Assembly: GCA_012521295.1 (NCBI GenBank)
Contig: JAAYMS010000057.1
Coordinates: 1 to 32,248 of the forward strand
DNA length: 32,248 nt
Source: Bacillota bacterium
Lineage (GTDB): Bacteria > Bacillota > Limnochordia > Darwinibacteriales > Darwinibacteriaceae
Reading direction: 5' to 3'
Below, piece after piece: positions 7,953 to 16,540 of this stretch. Every line of letters begins with the position of its first letter. Position 1 is the first letter of the stretch. The notes under the pieces were generated by a model. The model did no database searches, was not told the origin of the DNA, and was given only the letters and a program-made list of their open reading frames with translations. Both the position numbers and the translations under genes were made by a program.

Positions 7953-9944
7953 ATGAAGCGCGAGGAAGAAACACAGCGGCGCCCACTTAACATCCTTATG
8001 CTGGTGGACTCTCTTGGTATTGGTGGTACTGAGACGCACGTCCTAGCCATGGCTTCGGCCCTTAAGGATCGAAATCATAGAGTTATTATCGGTACTAGTG
8101 GCGGTCCCATGGCACAGCGGTTTCACCAAGCAGGACTGACTATGATCCAGCTGCCTTTTCAGACTGATAATCCCCTATTCACCAACTACACTACCCTACT
8201 CAATATGACCCGCAGCATCATTGATGAGCACGAAATCGATCTGATCCACGCCCACCAAATTGCAGGCTTGAAAGTGGCCGTTCAAATATCTCAGGAACTG
8301 CTTGTCCCCGTCATCTTTACCGTCCACGGTATGTTTTACCCTCGTCGGCATCTTCAGGCGCTGATTGATGGATGTGCCCATGTAATAGCTGTCAGCCCAC
8401 CTGCGGCAAATTGGGTCAAGACACACCTTGGTTACCCACGGAAGCAGGTAAGCATCATCCCAAATGGTATTGACATTCAGCACTTCAAACCGGGGCCAGC
8501 TCCTAGTTTTAAGAAGGAGTTAGGCATGAATGAAGACCAGCCTCTTATCACCCTGTGCAGCCGCATTGCTTGGGGAAAAACAAGGATCATGGAAGACGCA
8601 ATAAACGCCATCGAAGAACTGCATGACTCGGAAGGTGTTCATTTAGCACTCGTAGGAAGCGGGCCTGACAGCCCCTTCATTCACGCCATGGTCAACATGG
8701 TCAATCAGAGGCGCGGAGACGACATCATCCACATCACTGGGGCCCTCCTAGACCCTGTTGAAGCATATCGTGCAGCCGATGCAGTCATTGGGACGGCCCG
8801 GGTTGCACTAGAGGCTATGAGCACAGGCAAACCGGTGATCGCCGCAGGTAATTCGGGATACTTTGGGCCGATAACCCCTGCGAATTTCAGTGAAGCGTGG
8901 CAAGTTTACTTCGGCGACCACGACTACCTCACAGTACCGAGCAAGCGGCGCTTAGTCGAGGATATTCAGACTGTGCTGCATAACAAGCGCCCCAGTGACC
9001 AAGCAGCACTGCGGAAGATGGTAGCAACCTACTTTAAGATCGAAACAGTCAGTAAAGCCATCGAAGACTTGTACTACCAAGTCCTTTCCGGTCAAGCTTC
9101 GCCGAGTACCATTGAAATATCATCTGCCATGAGTCAGTTAGCTCCAGCTGAGACACCTCGTCTCGCTGCTTCCGAGGATAAACCCACCCCTCGGGAAGCA
9201 AAGCCTCAACCTAAGTCGGCTAAACTGGAGAGTCCGTTGGTTAGTGTGGTCATCCCCACGCACGATAGAGCCGAGCTGTTGGACCAGTGTCTGGAGTCCG
9301 TTTTTGCCCAAACCTACCGGCCCCTAGAGATCATAGTGGTTGACGACCATTCCAGCGATAGTACACCACAAGTTGCTGCTAAATGGACTAAGCGGGCAGA
9401 AGGCGACAAAGAACTAACCTTTATCTATTACCGCTTGCCGCGCAACCTAGGGTTTGCCCGCGCTGTTTCCATGGGATACCTGCTGGCACAAGGAGAATTC
9501 ATTGCCAACCATGACTCGGACGATATCAGTCATCCTGAACGCATCAGTCAACAGGTACAGTTTCTGCAGCTCAATGAAGACTACAGCTTAGTGGGAACCA
9601 ACTACGAAGTGTTCTCCGATGATGTGGAAAACCGCCGCAAGTCCTATCTAGTCCAATATGATAACAACATTATCAAGAGTTACCGGGCAGGAAAACACTG
9701 TGTATGCTTTGGATCACTGCTCGTGCGCCGGAAAGTTATCGAACGGCTAGGAGGCCTCACCACCTTTATGCAAGGGGCCGAAGACTATGAGTTCATAGCC
9801 CGTGCCATCGTCCAAGGTTTCAATGTCCAGAATCTGCGCACACCTCTGTATTACTACCGCGAACATGCTGATCAGCGCTCCAAAGAATTCTACAGCGTGC
9901 GTAGTGTCATTATCAGCAACACCGAAGGAGAAGAAGCCCAATGA
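7953..9944 (+). CDS. Bifunctional glycosyltransferase: N-terminal GT4 domain, low-complexity linker, C-terminal GT2 domain
   Basis: SD AGGAGG at 7937-7942. N-term: MLVDSLGIGGTETHVLAMA, DLIHAHQIAGLK, IIPNGIDIQHFKPG, ALEAMSTGKPVIA. C-term: VSVVIPTHDRAELLDQCLESVFAQTYRPLEIIVVDDHSSDSTP, a GT2 N-terminal signature. Confidence 0.92.
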   Translation: MKREEETQRRPLNILMLVDSLGIGGTETHVLAMASALKDRNHRVIIGTSGGPMAQRFHQAGLTMIQLPFQTDNPLFTNYTTLLNMTRSIIDEHEIDLIHAHQIAGLKVAVQISQELLVPVIFTVHGMFYPRRHLQALIDGCAHVIAVSPPAANWVKTHLGYPRKQVSIIPNGIDIQHFKPGPAPSFKKELGMNEDQPLITLCSRIAWGKTRIMEDAINAIEELHDSEGVHLALVGSGPDSPFIHAMVNMVNQRRGDDIIHITGALLDPVEAYRAADAVIGTARVALEAMSTGKPVIAAGNSGYFGPITPANFSEAWQVYFGDHDYLTVPSKRRLVEDIQTVLHNKRPSDQAALRKMVATYFKIETVSKAIEDLYYQVLSGQASPSTIEISSAMSQLAPAETPRLAASEDKPTPREAKPQPKSAKLESPLVSVVIPTHDRAELLDQCLESVFAQTYRPLEIIVVDDHSSDSTPQVAAKWTKRAEGDKELTFIYYRLPRNLGFARAVSMGYLLAQGEFIANHDSDDISHPERISQQVQFLQLNEDYSLVGTNYEVFSDDVENRRKSYLVQYDNNIIKSYRAGKHCVCFGSLLVRRKVIERLGGLTTFMQGAEDYEFIARAIVQGFNVQNLRTPLYYYREHADQRSKEFYSVRSVIISNTEGEEAQ

Positions 9945-10987
9945 AGAAACGCATACTGTATATCGGTTGGGTGGGCTTTGGTAACCACGGCGATGATATC
10001 TGTCGAGATGTTTTTATCCGGCGTTTCAAAGATCGCGCTGCAGAAGCAAGCATTGATCTAGAGGTAACTGCCCTGTTTCCCTCTGCATTCGACGAGTTGG
10101 CCTTGGCTCGGCTCCGGCCTGATCTTGTGGTGCTGGGTGCTGGTTCGCTGTTTGAACTAATCTACCTGAAGCCCCTCGTCTTGGCTCAACAGTACGGTAT
10201 ACCCACTGCGATTTGGGGTTCAGGCGTAGATGGCCTCTCGGCGGAACCAGATGTCCCCCATGATCTTGCGTATGCTATCCGACAGGTAGTAAACCAGGCG
10301 GGAGCAATCGGGCTGCGGGGCCCGTATACCAGAATGGTGCTGGAAAAGGTAGGGGCTGCCCACCCCTACCTTATGGTCACTGGTGATCCAGGACTGTTGT
10401 GGGAGAAGAAGACGCACGGAGAGGCCAATCCTCCTAGCGGCTCACCTCGTACAATCGCGATTAATTGGGGCACGGCTAGAAACAATGTGATGGGCGGAGA
10501 CGAAAGGCAGGTCGCTGACGCTCTTGCCCAATTCCTGCAGAACATCAAGAAACAGTATCAGCTGCTGATCTATCCCATGTGGCACGCGGATCTAGAACCA
10601 TGTCTCAGGTTGGCAGATATGGTCGGCTCGCGAGATGTCTGTGTATTGGAAGAGGTTCCAAGTCCTGAAGAGCTGATGGCCATTTATGAAAAAAGCGTGT
10701 GCTCCATCAATATGAAGCTCCATGCCAACATCTTCTCAGCGGCGGCAGGTTGTCCCTTTATTTCATTGGCCTATCGCTGGAAATGTATCGACTTCGCCCA
10801 ATCGGTTGAGTGCGATGAGTGGGTACTGCCGTTCTCTGAACCGGGCCTGGCAGCAAAACTTCAGAGATCATTTGACAAACTATTGAGCACGCGGGATTCA
10901 GTCAGAGAACATCTCAAGACTCAGGTAAACCAGGCTCGAGAAAAACTGGGCCAGCTCGAAAATGAGATCTGGGGCCTCTTACAATAA
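9941..10987 (+). CDS. Polysaccharide pyruvyl transferase family protein (CsaB-like)
   Basis: GWVGFGNHGDDICRDVF, VVLGAGSLF, PTAIWGSGVDGL, and SINMKLHANIFSAAAGCPFISLAYRWKCIDFAQSV, the conserved pattern of the family. 4-nt overlap with the upstream GT. Confidence 0.85.
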   Translation: MKKRILYIGWVGFGNHGDDICRDVFIRRFKDRAAEASIDLEVTALFPSAFDELALARLRPDLVVLGAGSLFELIYLKPLVLAQQYGIPTAIWGSGVDGLSAEPDVPHDLAYAIRQVVNQAGAIGLRGPYTRMVLEKVGAAHPYLMVTGDPGLLWEKKTHGEANPPSGSPRTIAINWGTARNNVMGGDERQVADALAQFLQNIKKQYQLLIYPMWHADLEPCLRLADMVGSRDVCVLEEVPSPEELMAIYEKSVCSINMKLHANIFSAAAGCPFISLAYRWKCIDFAQSVECDEWVLPFSEPGLAAKLQRSFDKLLSTRDSVREHLKTQVNQAREKLGQLENEIWGLLQ

Positions 10988-11002
10988 TGTGTGACGCGAA
11001 AA

Positions 11003-11028
11003 GAGCACTGGCGATACAGCCAGTGCTC
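11003..11028. terminator. Bidirectional intrinsic terminator between convergent genes
   Basis: GAGCACTGGC-GATACA-GCCAGTGCTC (10-bp stem) followed by ATTAGTTT; preceded by GCGAAAA on + (TTTTCGC on -). Confidence 0.8.
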
Positions 11029-11045
11029 ATTAGTTTCCCTAGTAA

Positions 11046-11477
11046 TTATGCTCCAGTTTTTATAGCCTCTTGGAGAGTATGCCAGGCCAGCACCGCACAT
11101 TTCACCCGAGCAGGCATTTGCGAAATGCCCTTTAGTGCGACTGCTTCACCTAGATTCTTGAGCGATGAATCGTTGTCCAGTTCCTGTCTGATCATAGCTA
11201 GAAAAGTGTCTGTCAGTTGAGCTACTTCTCCTGTAGTCTTGCCTTTAATTAGATCAATCATCATAGAAGTCGAGGCCTGTGAGATCGCACAGCCGACACC
11301 GGTAAATGCAGCATCTACCACGCGTCCATCCTCTAGCTGGAGCTCAATCGTAATATCATCTCCGCACGAGGGATTATGCCCCCGCTCTTTACAGGTGGCA
11401 CAGGTCAGCTGACGCTTGTTTCTTGTACTGCGGCTGTGCTCGAGAATTATCTGTGTATAAAGAGCACTAAGATCCAT
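11046..11477 (-). CDS. sufU: Fe-S cluster assembly scaffold/sulfur-transfer protein SufU
   Basis: MDLSALYTQIILEHSRSTRNKRQL...NPSCGDDITIELQLEDGRVVDAAFTGVGCAISQASTSMM; immediately downstream of sufS. Confidence 0.92.
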   Translation of the reverse strand: MDLSALYTQIILEHSRSTRNKRQLTCATCKERGHNPSCGDDITIELQLEDGRVVDAAFTGVGCAISQASTSMMIDLIKGKTTGEVAQLTDTFLAMIRQELDNDSSLKNLGEAVALKGISQMPARVKCAVLAWHTLQEAIKTGA

Positions 11478-12702
11478 ATCCTAACCACTTCCTCACATTC
11501 AAGATACTCTCCAAGAAAACATCGACTTCTTCTTTAGTATTATATAACGCAAAACTGACCCGAGATGAAGCGGGTATTTTTAGGTAATTCATCAAGGGTT
11601 GCGCACAGTGATGCCCTGCTCGCACCGCCACTCCATAGGTATCTAATATGGTTGCCACATCATGGGGATGACAGCCTTCGATCTCAAATGAGATCACCGG
11701 GCCCCGCTGTGCCATATCTAGTGGACCGTGAACCCTTACCCAGCGAAGCTTTCTCAGTTCCTCTAGAGCATAGGCGGTAAGATTCCGTTCATGTTCAGCG
11801 ATCTGCTTCAAACCGATGCTTTCAACATAATCTAAAGCAGCAGCCAAGCCTACTGCTCCCTCTACATTAGGGGTCCCGGCCTCGAATTTCTGAGGCAAAG
11901 GTGCGAAAGTGGAAGACTCTTCTTCGACGTACTCGATCATATCTCCCCCAAATTGATAAGGCGGCATTTCCCGCAGCAGCTCTTCGCGGCCGTATAGAAC
12001 GCCTATGCCCATCGGCCCATAGATCTTATGGCCGGAGAAGACTAAGAAGTCAGCATCAAGCGCCTGGACATCAACAACCTGATGGGGAATGCTTTGAGCA
12101 GCATCGACGACAACCACAGCCCCCTGACTGTGCGCCCATCCGGCAATCTCTCGTACAGGGTAGATGGTGCCTAGAACGTTCGACATCTGAGCGATAGCCA
12201 CAATCTTGGTGGTGTCGGTAATCTTTGCCTGGATCTCTTTATGTGTGAGGCAGAACTCCTCATCCAAGTAGAGGTACTTCAGTTTCGCCCCTGTCAAGCG
12301 GGCAATCTGCTGCCAAGGTACTAAGTTGCTGTGATGCTCAGATATACAAAGCACAATCTCGTCCCCAGCCTTGACTTGAGCAAGCCCAAACGCAAACGCC
12401 ACCAAGTTAAGAGCTTCAGTGGCATTTCTGGTGAAAATCACTTCTTTTCTAGAACCTGCGTTGATAAACCGGGCAACCCTCTCCCGGGCCTGTTCGTAGG
12501 CCCGGGTGGCTTCGGTTCCTAAATAGTGTACTCCACGGTGAGGATTCGCATTTGCGAAATGGTTATAACGTTCAATGGCTTCTAACACTTGAACCGGCCT
12601 TTGGGTTGTAGCCGCGTTGTCTAGATAAATCAAGGGTTTCCCGTGTACGCTCTGAGCCAAGGCCGGAAAATCCTGGCGAATCTCATGAACACTAAACCCC
12701 AT
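11467..12702 (-). CDS. sufS: Cysteine desulfurase SufS
   Basis: YLDNAATTQRP, HSNLVPWQ, FSGHKIYGPMGIGVLYG, RAGHHCAQPLM. The start is probably the ATG at 12702 (MGFSVHEIRQDFPAL), not the listed 12768. Confidence 0.94.
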   Translation of the reverse strand: MGFSVHEIRQDFPALAQSVHGKPLIYLDNAATTQRPVQVLEAIERYNHFANANPHRGVHYLGTEATRAYEQARERVARFINAGSRKEVIFTRNATEALNLVAFAFGLAQVKAGDEIVLCISEHHSNLVPWQQIARLTGAKLKYLYLDEEFCLTHKEIQAKITDTTKIVAIAQMSNVLGTIYPVREIAGWAHSQGAVVVVDAAQSIPHQVVDVQALDADFLVFSGHKIYGPMGIGVLYGREELLREMPPYQFGGDMIEYVEEESSTFAPLPQKFEAGTPNVEGAVGLAAALDYVESIGLKQIAEHERNLTAYALEELRKLRWVRVHGPLDMAQRGPVISFEIEGCHPHDVATILDTYGVAVRAGHHCAQPLMNYLKIPASSRVSFALYNTKEEVDVFLESILNVRKWLGYGS

Positions 12703-13810
12703 CGGCCAACCTCCGCTCAAGATCAGCAATAACGGCAGACTGCCATTCGGCTCCAGGCAGCGCCTCAATGATAGGCTGGAAGGCTGCTTCTACCAAGAGC
12801 TTTGTGGCCAGCCCCCTGCTGAGGCCCCTACTCATGAGATAATGTACCTTCTCATCGTCCACCCTGCCCGCAGTAGCGGCATGCTCTCCTTCCACATCGT
12901 CTTCACCTGCAAGTAGAAGGGGTACTGCTATCGAGCGCACTGTCTCATCCAAGAGCAGCACTGATTCAATCTCGCTGCCCTTCGCCTGCCGGGCGCCGCG
13001 CTTTAAGTCGATAGTCCCCCTGAAGATCTTCTTAGCATGATCCTTGAGGGCACCATGAACTAAGATCCTACTGCTGCTGCCCACTCCCCGGTGGTCAGCA
13101 AGATAATTCAGGTCAAACTGCTGTTTACCATCACCAAAGTAGGCACCGTGAATGTTAAGTTCCCCTCGATCACCAATCTGCCCAGAGTAGTTTACCGCTG
13201 TCAACGCAGCTCCGAGTTCCACGTGAATGAAGTTCACCCGAGCGTCGTCTTCTACATAGGCCATGGTTGAATCAAAGTGATGTGCTTCACAGTCCATCCG
13301 CTGTATCTTAACGATAGTCACTTCAGCCCCAGGCCGTGCATAAACCTTCACGGTACCGTTGTGAACTGCCTGGCCTCCTGCAGATGAATAATCTAAGATC
13401 ACCGTAATCGAGCTATCTTCATCAGCATAGACAACATTGTGGTCAATCACCACGGGGTTGTCTGCGTCCATCCGATAACTCGCCAGGATCGGTTCACCGC
13501 TCCTAACTCCCGGCGCCGCGTAGACCTGCACGCCTGCATTAGGCTGAGTTTCAGATAGAGACACCAATTCACCCGAAACACCATAGACGCTGTGATCTAC
13601 TCCCAGTCGTTCGCTTAGGGCCACACCCAGAATAGGGTGCACATCAAGGCCCGAAACCGGAGTAAAAGACAGATAATCCTTCCCATAGGGCTGGAGTGGA
13701 ATATGGAGCGGTTCAGCTAATGTCAGTTCATTGACCTTCAGCCAGCGGTAGGTTTTCACTGGCAGTGCATTCAGACTCTCTTTGACGAGCACAGTATCCC
13801 TCCTACCCAA
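12692..13810 (-). CDS. sufD: Fe-S cluster assembly protein SufD
   Basis: SufBD-type beta-helix protein between sufB and sufS: GEHAATAGRVDDEKVHYLMSRGLSRGLATKLLVEAAFQPI. Confidence 0.92.
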   Translation of the reverse strand: MGRRDTVLVKESLNALPVKTYRWLKVNELTLAEPLHIPLQPYGKDYLSFTPVSGLDVHPILGVALSERLGVDHSVYGVSGELVSLSETQPNAGVQVYAAPGVRSGEPILASYRMDADNPVVIDHNVVYADEDSSITVILDYSSAGGQAVHNGTVKVYARPGAEVTIVKIQRMDCEAHHFDSTMAYVEDDARVNFIHVELGAALTAVNYSGQIGDRGELNIHGAYFGDGKQQFDLNYLADHRGVGSSSRILVHGALKDHAKKIFRGTIDLKRGARQAKGSEIESVLLLDETVRSIAVPLLLAGEDDVEGEHAATAGRVDDEKVHYLMSRGLSRGLATKLLVEAAFQPIIEALPGAEWQSAVIADLERRLADGV

Positions 13811-15227
13811 TGGTCCCTTCTAGTTCGAGGTTGATGAGATTGTTCATTTCGACAGCGTACTCCAAAGGCAGTTCCTTTGCAATCGGTTCTACAAAACCAC
13901 GCACAATCATTGCTTTGGCTTCCTCTTCTGAGATCCCCCGGCTCATGAGGTAGAATATGGCATCATCGCTGATCCGGCCGATCTTTGCTTCGTGACCGAT
14001 ATCCACTTCATCGGTTGCAATGTCGATCACGGGAATGGTGTCTGATCGGGACTGATTATCAAGCATAAGCGATTCACAAGTTACGGTTGACTTTGAACGC
14101 TTGGCGCGCTCTGTGATCTTCACAACTCCCCGGTATACCGCCGTTCCGCCACCTTTAGAAATAGATTTCGAATTTATAGTCGAGGTCGTATTCGGTGCAG
14201 CGTGGACCACTTTGGCACCGGTATCGAGTACTTGCTCTGAAGCAGCAAAAGTAATCCCGGTAAACTCAGCCTTGGCACCCTCTCCTCTGAGAATACTCAT
14301 CGGATAAAGCATGGACACCTTCGAACCAAAGGAACCAGAAACCCACTCAATCACGCCGTTCTCGTCCACCAGGCAGCGCTTGGTGTTGAGGTTAAACATA
14401 TTCTTCGACCAGTTCTCAATGGTGCTGTACCGGAGCCGAGCTCCTTTCTTGACGAAGAGCTCAACACAGCCAGCATGAAGGTTGTTTACCGAGTATTTCG
14501 GAGCCGAACATCCCTCAATGAAGTGCAGGTACGAGCCTTCATCCACGATAATCAACGTATGCTCAAACTGGCCAGCGCCAGGTGCATTAGCGCGGAAATA
14601 CGATTGAAGAGGCATCTCCACATGCACACCAGGAGGTACATACACGAATGATCCACCAGACCAAACGGCACCGTGTAGTGCTGCAAATTTATGATCATGG
14701 GGCGGTACCAAACTCATGAAATACTCCCGGACGAGATCTTCGTATTCGCGAACTGCAGTATCCATATCTAGATAGACTACACCCTGCTGAGCCATGCTCT
14801 CTTTAATATTGTGGTAGACCACTTCGGAATCGTACTGAGCTCCCACACCAGCCAACGACGCGTGTTCGGCCTGCGGAATCCCCAGCCTGACAAAGGTTTC
14901 CTTAATGTCTTCTGGCACCTCGTCCCAAGAATAGCGCATATCCGTAGGAGGCTTTACATAGGTGACAATGTTGTCGATATCCAGCTCATCAATGTTGGGA
15001 CCCCATGGAGGCACATCTAGCTGGTAATAGATGTCAAGAGATTTGAGGCGGAACTCAGTCATCCAGGCTGGTTCCTTCTTAGTCTGCGAAATCTCCTGAA
15101 CAATCTCTGGTGTGAGGCCTTTGTCCGTCTTGTAGCTGTATATAAAGGGATTGTGTATGTCGTACAAATCCCGCGAGAGGTCTTCAACATAGGTCTTCTT
15201 CCGTGCAGATTCACTCATTTTCATCAC
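13803..15227 (-). CDS. sufB: Fe-S cluster assembly protein SufB
   Basis: VYLDMDTAVREYEDLVREYFMSLVPPHDHKFAALHGAVWSGGSFVYVPPGVHVEMPLQSYFR, EGCSAPKYSVNNLHAGCVELFVKKGARLRYSTIENWSKN. Confidence 0.96.
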   Translation of the reverse strand: MMKMSESARKKTYVEDLSRDLYDIHNPFIYSYKTDKGLTPEIVQEISQTKKEPAWMTEFRLKSLDIYYQLDVPPWGPNIDELDIDNIVTYVKPPTDMRYSWDEVPEDIKETFVRLGIPQAEHASLAGVGAQYDSEVVYHNIKESMAQQGVVYLDMDTAVREYEDLVREYFMSLVPPHDHKFAALHGAVWSGGSFVYVPPGVHVEMPLQSYFRANAPGAGQFEHTLIIVDEGSYLHFIEGCSAPKYSVNNLHAGCVELFVKKGARLRYSTIENWSKNMFNLNTKRCLVDENGVIEWVSGSFGSKVSMLYPMSILRGEGAKAEFTGITFAASEQVLDTGAKVVHAAPNTTSTINSKSISKGGGTAVYRGVVKITERAKRSKSTVTCESLMLDNQSRSDTIPVIDIATDEVDIGHEAKIGRISDDAIFYLMSRGISEEEAKAMIVRGFVEPIAKELPLEYAVEMNNLINLELEGTIG

Positions 15228-15233
15228 CTCAAA

Positions 15234-15974
15234 CTAGTTCCCCAAAGCAGCGAAACCCATTTCTTCAACCTGCTGAACTAGAGTGCTGTCACCACTCTGC
15301 ACGATGCGGCCGTCCATCAGTAGATGAACGCGATCTATAGCGAGAAACTCGGTAATGCGGCTGTGGTGAGTAATGATAATCAAAGAATTCTCACTGCTGT
15401 GGAACTCCTTTACTCCAGAAGCCACAATCCGTACTGCATCCACGTCTAGGCCTGAATCGGTTTCATCCAAGATTGCCAGCTTTGGCTCAAGAACCAGCAT
15501 CTGTAGGATTTCGCTTTTCTTTTTTTCTCCTCCGGAAAAACCTTCGTTGAGATAGCGCGCCGCATACTCGCCCTTCATATCCAAGCGAGCCATCTTCTCC
15601 TGAAGATCCATATGAAACTCAATTGGGTTAATTGGCTCACCTGTAATCGCCATCTTAGCAGTCCTCAGAAAGTTCTCTAGAGTTAAGCCCGGAATCTCCT
15701 GTGGATACTGGAATGATAGGAACAAACCTGCCTTGGCTCGTTCATGGGGTTCCATATCGTTAAGCACCTCTCCGCCGAACTCGATGGAGCCCTCAGTGAT
15801 TTCATATTTCGGATGACCCATCAAAACGCTTGCCAAAGTAGATTTGCCAGCGCCATTTGGGCCCATAATAACATGGACCTCACCCTTGCCAACTTCGAGG
15901 TTTAGGCCCTTCAGAATCTCTTTATCGCCAGTCTTCGCATGAAGGTTGTTTATTCGTAGGAACTGTGCACCCAT
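15234..15974 (-). CDS. sufC: Fe-S cluster assembly ATPase SufC
   Basis: GPNGAGKSTLASVLMGHPKYEITEG, FSGGEKKKSEILQMLVLEPKLAILDETDSGLDVDA. Confidence 0.96.
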   Translation of the reverse strand: MGAQFLRINNLHAKTGDKEILKGLNLEVGKGEVHVIMGPNGAGKSTLASVLMGHPKYEITEGSIEFGGEVLNDMEPHERAKAGLFLSFQYPQEIPGLTLENFLRTAKMAITGEPINPIEFHMDLQEKMARLDMKGEYAARYLNEGFSGGEKKKSEILQMLVLEPKLAILDETDSGLDVDAVRIVASGVKEFHSSENSLIIITHHSRITEFLAIDRVHLLMDGRIVQSGDSTLVQQVEEMGFAALGN

Positions 15975-16074
15975 ATTTATAACTCCTTGACTACGTTTTT
16001 TATTACTATCAGGATATCATATCTCTAGATAGGGTGCAACTATTCAGAGTGTCTCTCAATAAGAGAAAATTAAA

Positions 16075-16100
16075 AACCATAGGCCTTTCAGCCTATGGTT
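16075..16100 (-). terminator. Intrinsic terminator of the lipoprotein gene
   Basis: The - strand reads AACCATAGGC-TGAAAG-GCCTATGGTT followed by TTTAATTTTC. Confidence 0.85.
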
Positions 16101-16106
16101 CGGAGT

Positions 16107-16472
16107 TTACTTCAGGTGAATAGTGGTGTAGACGGGATCGCGCAGCCGCCAGTGCTCAATCTTCATAGTGACGTAGCGATCAGGCCCTGGTACTCCCCTA
16201 ATTTGGAAATACCCATATTGATCCGTCCAAGTAACATGACCTGTATCGACAATCGTGATCTTGGCATCAGCTAAAGGCCGGTAAGAAGACCTCGTATTCA
16301 CAGACGAAGTGATCCTCACCTGATTGCCGCTATAAGAAACATATCCATCCACCGTAGTGCGATATGGAAGCTCGATGATGATGGGCTGGTCCCAGCGGAT
16401 CAGGACATCACATCCGGCCAAAAGGACTGTGGCAACTAGCAGAACAAGTAATAGCGCTGTGCGTTTTTTCAA
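16107..16472 (-). CDS. Small lipoprotein with carboxypeptidase-regulatory-like/transthyretin-like beta domain
   Basis: Signal peptide and lipobox (MKKRTALLLVLLVATVLLAGC); domain text YRPLADAKITIVDTGHVTWTDQYGYFQIRGVPGPDRYVTMKIEHW. Confidence 0.75.
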   Translation of the reverse strand: MKKRTALLLVLLVATVLLAGCDVLIRWDQPIIIELPYRTTVDGYVSYSGNQVRITSSVNTRSSYRPLADAKITIVDTGHVTWTDQYGYFQIRGVPGPDRYVTMKIEHWRLRDPVYTTIHLK

Positions 16473-16540
16473 GATCTCACCCCTCTCTTCCTATAAAGTA
16501 CGTTTTCCCAGCAATAATTACGTCCTTTGGGAAATAATAC

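Noticed and set aside
7739-7990. 83-aa + strand ORF in the GT intergenic region, and the 69-aa - strand ORF 7777..7986
   Set aside because: Both overlap the leader and SD of the real + strand gene, have no family resemblance and no convincing SD; likely spurious.
16013-16023. GATATCATATC palindrome upstream of sufC, overlapping a TATGAT -10-like hexamer
   Set aside because: Short and AT-rich, no matching -35 at 17 nt, and no Rrf2/IscR-type regulator gene in the window to support it.
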